Positions 59,488 to 64,000 of a stretch of DNA of 64,000 bases are shown piece by piece. Under the pieces are notes generated by a model, which saw nothing but the letters and a program-made list of their open reading frames with translations, did not search any database and was not told the origin of the DNA. Source of the stretch: Nelumbo lutea (taxonomy: Eukaryota; Streptophyta; Magnoliopsida; Proteales; Nelumbonaceae); NCBI GenBank assembly GCA_022828595.1, contig JAKGHH010000005.1:68071655-68135654 (forward strand), read 5' to 3'. Made by a program: the position numbers and the translations under genes. The first letter of the stretch is position 1; the number at the start of each line of letters is the position of its first letter.

Positions 59488-59664
59488 TGACATAATATTA
59501 GCTATGTGCTGCACGGGGCACTTTTGTCTTTTTTCTTCTTTTTATTTTGTATGGTCACCATAATCTATAAATACAAAGGCCTGGCGCTGCCAGTCTTCTT
59601 TTTTGGCTCTCTCAACTCATTCTTCTCTTCTCTCTTTTCTCTTCATGCTACTTGACTGAAATCA
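59488..59664 (+). repeat. 5' LTR of copia element (about 177 bp)
   Basis: Ends ...ATCA directly before the primer site. A TATAAATA box is at 59566-59573 and a CT-rich transcribed stretch follows. The TG start at 59488 is the best candidate but is not confirmed, because the other LTR is absent. Confidence 0.65.
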
Positions 59665-59676
59665 TGGTATCAGAGC
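59665..59676 (+). other. Primer-binding site (tRNA-iMet) of copia element
   Basis: TGGTATCAGAGC immediately follows the LTR. Confidence 0.9.
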
Positions 59677-60400
59677 AGGACAGTGCTCTGTAAATCTTTT
59701 TCTTCCTGGTTGAAGCCCTCCTATCTGTTCTTCGGACTGAGAATGGAGGAGACAAGTATGACCTGGACCTGAGAACACTTTGGCTGCAACTTCCTCCTCT
59801 GTTACTTGGCTGACACTCAGTAATATAGATTTCAGAAGCCGGCAGATGATTGATTGAAATTTTCTAACTGCTAAGGGGTCGGTGATTACTTTCTCATTCA
59901 TTTCATTTTTTTCCTTGGACTGGAAACTTCAGAATCCTCTCAGACTGAACAGGGACAAAAGCTAAACCCTTTTTTCCTGGTTCTTGATGTTGCTGCCAAG
60001 AACAGGTTAAGGTTTGCCTTGATCAAATGGTACAAGGGGAGTTTAACCCCTCTTTGTGGGTCTGAAGATCCAAAAATCTGTGTGCATGCGGAATCTTTGT
60101 AGGTCATGAGTGACCTGGTTCAGCTGGCAGGGTACAGCAGTAGTGTGTTGATGGTGTTTGTTGCTCATATTAGCCTTTTAGAGGTCTGTTAGACTTGCGA
60201 GACAGCAGGTGTTTTGTTTTTGTTTTAGCAGTGTTTTGAACACACAAAGTGAGGGCTGTGTAATCCTGTGTGTGTGTTGACTGAAGGAAAGGATTGTTGC
60301 CTTCTTAGAAGTGTTATTCATGAATTCTGAAGATTGCAACCTCAGGAACCACCACTAATCAGGGTGGGATGAACAGTGGTCATGATTCCTTGAGTTTTCC

Positions 60401-63400
60401 AAGGACTATAACCCCCTTGGATGGCAGAAATTACTTGGCATGGTCTAAGGAGATGCACCTGTATATTACAGCCAAGGGTAAGGCAGGATATATCAATACA
60501 AAAGTAAAAGAACCTAGGGCTGGCACTGCTGAATATGATAAGTGAGACCAAGAGAATTGCATGATTATGTCAGGCTCTTGACACCTATGTTACCATCTAT
60601 CAAGCAGAACTTCATGTGGGCCGAGTCAAAAAAAAAAAAAAAAAAAAAAATATGGGAACAAGCAAAGGCAACATATTTAGAACAAAGACAATATGCAAGA
60701 ATTTATCAATTACAACCAGAATCTTCAACATGTAAGCAAGGGGAAAGGAGCTTATCAGCTTACTATTCTGCCCTCACTTCAATCTGGAAAGAGTTAGATT
60801 ACTACTAAAGCATTGAATGGGAGAGTGAGAAAGATGCCAAAGCCTATAAACACTTGGTCTCTCAGAAAAAAAGTGTTGGTTTTTCTTTTGAGTCTTACAG
60901 TATCCAAGAGGTAGTATGCACTAGTTCAATCTAAGGAAAGTATAAGTTTGCTATGAATCCTTTTGAGGGGAGACCAAACTTTAGCTGTAAGAGGTAACAC
61001 AGATTCAACAAAAAAGGGGGAAAGCCAGAAAAAAGGTAGATGATAAAGATAAACTGGTGCACTCACTATAAAAAATGCAGGCATACCCGTAAGACTTGTT
61101 GGGAATTGAATGGAAAACCAAAGTAGACACAAAAACTAAGCAAGAAATCAACACAAGAACAGAGCAAGATGTCAAATCAAAAGAAATTCACCTTGGCAAA
61201 CTTAGCATCTCATGAGCATCAAAGTGGTTTCTCTACCATGAGTTCTTCTCAGGATTGCCCCCCTAATTCTAATCTCAATGAGGATATATTTTTTACTATC
61301 AGTAATCTCAAGGAGGATATTATCAACTCCTTCTATGACCATTTGGAACAATATGGTAGGGCTCTCAAACAAGCAGATTTTGGATCCACACCTTCAACCT
61401 CTTTTGCTTCCTTCTCAGGTAACTCAAGCTTTGATTTCCACGTATTTATTAGTAACACGGAATCCCCATGGATTATTGATTCTTGTACTTCAAACCATAC
61501 AATTGGTAAGTCAACATTTTTCCAATCATACACTCTTCTCTCTAGCAAAAATAAAATGAGGTTAGCTGATGGATCCTTCTCCTCCATTACTAGTTGAGGA
61601 TCTATATCTTTGCCTTTTGACCTTTTATTATCCAATATTTTGCATGTTCCAAAGTTGCCCATTAATTTATTGTCCATAAGAAGTGTTACACATGCCTTGG
61701 ATTGTTCGATAACCTTTCTTCCACATTCTTGTGTTTTTTAGGATTTGACCTCTAGGAGGATGATTGGTAGAGGGAACATGGTTGATGGATTCTATGTGCT
61801 AAAGAATAAGGTTGGTCTTGTGGCCTCAGAGTCTTTGAGTCGGTCAAGTAAGAGGCAAGTTATTTTGTGACACCATCGTTTGGACTATACGTCTTTTGAG
61901 TCCTTTACATAATAAAATATCAGATTTTTCAATGTCAAGTGTGTCAACCAAGTAAGCATTGTATAATTTTGTTTCCTTTACATAATAAAATATCAGATTT
62001 TTCTTTTTACATTGTGTATTCTAATGTCTGGGGACCTATTAATATTCCAGCTAAGAATGGCCACAAATATTTCATCTACTTTATTGATGACCTTTCTCAA
62101 TACACTTGGGTTTATTCTATACACTCACGAAAATAAGTCCTTAAACTTGTGAGAGATTTTCAACGTATGGTTTACACCCAAATTTAGACAAAGATTCAAG
62201 TTTTTCAATCAAACAATGCCAAGGAGTTTCACGGTGACCTCATAGATTTCTTTGCATCCTATGGCTCTCTTCACCGAAGCACTTGTGGAAGAACCCTTTA
62301 ACAAAATGGGATTGCAAAGAGAAAAAAATCGCCACCTTCTAGAGGTTGCTCGAGGGTTGTTATAGATGCATGTTCCAAAAAGATTCTGGGTGGATGTTGT
62401 TATGACTACTGCCTATGTTAACAACATGGCACCATCTCGGTTACTGAAATATAAGTCTCCTCATCAACTCCTCTTTCCTAAGGCCCCAATCTCCTATTCA
62501 TAGTAAACTTGATCCCAAGGCTACTGTGTGTTCTCATTGGTCACCCTCTTTCTCAAAAAGGCTATCATTGCTTTGACCCCATTTCAAAAAAAAATATTGT
62601 CTCTATGGATGTCTCTTTCTTTGAAGATGTTCCCTACTTTCCTGTTTCCCTTCAGGGGGAGAGTCCAGATGAAGAGAAATAGAAACAAACACAAGTTTTA
62701 TTGCCTTCTCCTAATCCTCCTCCATTTCATGTCTTCTAGAGACAACGTTACAAAACCAAGGCCAATAGAGTTCAATAACTACATAACAGCTAGAAGCTAT
62801 GCAACCAATGCCATTGGACTCTCAGGGGTTGGACCCCTCACCACACCCAGGTACCATTATTCTAGTTCATATCCCTGAACCTATTGATATTGACACTTTA
62901 AGCTCTAGTTGTCAAGTTTTGAATGCACATATGCATTATATCATGTTATTGGTTGGTTCTATTTTATTAGAATACACCCTATTGTATGCTACCATTTTTT
63001 ATTAAAGTAATTCTCTTTTATATTAAAGCTATAGAAGTTTCTTTGGGTTTGAGTTTTGAACCAAGAGTTAAGAAGAGAAACAAAGGATTGAGAAGTTTTC
63101 ATTGTTCAGTCCAAGTCGTCCAAGACCTCGAGGTAAGTTTCTTCTTCTTCTTTAAGAAATTTTTGGGATGAAACAAGGGCTTTGCCTCCTTCTTTCTAAA
63201 ATCACATTGGCACACCTTTATTTTACTTAAAAAAAAAAAAAACACTTTTGGGAACGAAATAGGGGCTCTGCCCCTTCTACTTCTTAAATAGGGGTTGTGC
63301 CCCAACTTTCTAAAACTTGTATTTTTTGCATTATTTTTTAATAATGCATTTTTTTAACGAAATAGGGGCTTTGTCCCTTTATTCTTCTCTCCTTTTTTGT

Positions 63401-64000
63401 GGCATTCTCCATTTTTTTAGCCTGAAACAAGGTCTCCACCGCCTTCAACAAAATCCAAGTCGTCCTCTTGGACAAATTATTTTGGGAATGAAACTAGCTT
63501 ATTTTTCTCTCTTTTTGTAGTTGCACTCCCCCATTTTTGTTCGCCTAAAACAGGTATGATGTATATATGATGGCATTTTAAGAGGGGTAGGGATATTTAT
63601 TTTATACTTTCAAATGACATCACCTAGGTGCCTAGGCGACTAAGTGCCCTATGCCTAGGCGCCTTGACAACCATGTTCAAGTTGTGATATGGACCTCCCT
63701 ATTGCAAAAAGGAAGGGTGTAAGATCATGCACCACATGCCACCCCATGGATCATTTCATGTCCTATAAGAATATATCATCTTCATTCCGTGCTTTTCTAT
63801 CTGTCATTGATAGTGTTCCTCTCCCTAAGAGTGTTGCAGAGGCTTTATTGGTTCTTGAGTGGACAAATGCAATGAAGGAAGAAACCAATGCCCTACACAA
63901 AAATGGCACATGGGAATTGGAAGATCTTCCTAAGGGAAAAGAGCCCATAGGGTGCAAATGGGCATTCTTTGTGAAACATAAGGCAGATGGCACAATGGAG
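60401..64000 (+). pseudogene. Copia gag-pol remnant, multiply interrupted
   Basis: Gag starts around 60401 (TPLDGRNYLAWSKEMHLYI), with a stop near 60541. A pure A run at 60629-60650 falls inside gag. A zinc-knuckle remnant (CRHTRKTCWELNGKPK) lies near 61075-61125 and has lost part of the Cys/His pattern. The protease region at 61470-61597 has WIIDSCTSNHTIG, with Cys where the active-site Gly is expected. Integrase pieces appear near 61935-62400 (NGHKYFIYFIDDLSQYTWVY) with several stops. After an interval of unrelated sequence, the reverse transcriptase start is open from about 63761 to the window end (NAMKEETNALHKNGTWELED, GCKWAFFVKHKADG). Not functional. Confidence 0.85.
62880..63700 (+). 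other. Unexplained insert between integrase and reverse transcriptase of the copia element
   Basis: About 0.8 kb with no copia-like coding. It has five irregular copies of a 'gaaataggggctttgcccc' phrase (about 63170, 63257, 63284, 63359 and 63423) and two of 'ccaagtcgtcc' (about 63111, 63453). A Mutator-like MITE end (cctaggcgccttgacaacca) is at about 63655-63675. Confidence 0.55.

Larger units (their letters stand above)
59488..64000 (+). mobile_element. Ty1/copia retrotransposon, decayed, continues past the window
   Basis: A short 5' LTR, tRNA-iMet primer site, gag, protease, integrase and the start of reverse transcriptase are visible in copia order (integrase before reverse transcriptase). 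Frames are broken by many stops. It is antisense to the cyclin-T gene. The 3' LTR is not in the window. Confidence 0.88.

Overview
This window is nuclear DNA of a flowering plant. It has long AT-rich spacers, intron-rich genes with GT/AG borders, a cytosolic-type tRNA-His gene and many plant transposon remnants. The species cannot be fixed from the sequence. Four real genes are supported, all on the minus strand: (1) a complete nine-exon bifunctional-nuclease gene of the BBD type (coding 11884-17970); (2) a complete seven-exon bHLH110-like transcription-factor gene (34887-40133); (3) a tRNA-His(GUG) gene (50822-50893); (4) the last four coding exons of a cyclin-T gene (56217-58950), whose 5' exons lie beyond the right edge. 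A fifth, tentative locus starts at 27580 with one exon encoding a membrane-type N-terminus.

The rest is mostly transposable elements. A 5.57-kb Ty3/gypsy chromovirus at 4974-10546 has both LTRs, primer site, polypurine tract and chromodomain, but it is broken by two stops and a frameshift. A decayed Ty1/copia element begins at 59488, is antisense to cyclin-T in what should be its intron, and runs off the window. Small non-autonomous DNA elements are very dense. They include a hAT-like set with TA...TA ends and 8-bp target duplications (22688, 30325, 32483, 50987), Tourist/Harbinger-like elements with 3-bp TTA/TAA duplications (23589, 24367, 29088, 42945, 43916, 53341 and others), and Mutator-like elements with exact 9-bp duplications (15041, 33912). 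There are also SINE-like pieces, fold-back hairpins, a seven-copy minisatellite at 20405-20932, two local ~104-bp tandem duplications and several long microsatellites.

Layout: 1-4973 spacer with small elements; 4974-10546 chromovirus; 11.9-19.0 kb BBD gene; 19-27 kb repeats and spacer; 27.2-27.6 kb tentative small gene; 28-34.8 kb nested DNA transposons; 34.9-40.7 kb bHLH gene and leader; 41-50.8 kb spacer; 50.8-55.4 kb tRNA and DNA transposons; 55.8-59 kb cyclin-T 3' part; 59.5-64 kb copia element. The genes are independent loci, not a pathway. I see no operon, CRISPR array, phage or clearly new system. The most interesting structures are the nested fold-backs at 33896-34200, the minisatellite, the G-rich leader of the bHLH gene, and the element density in introns. 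All coordinates come from reading by eye; no alignment or database search was run.
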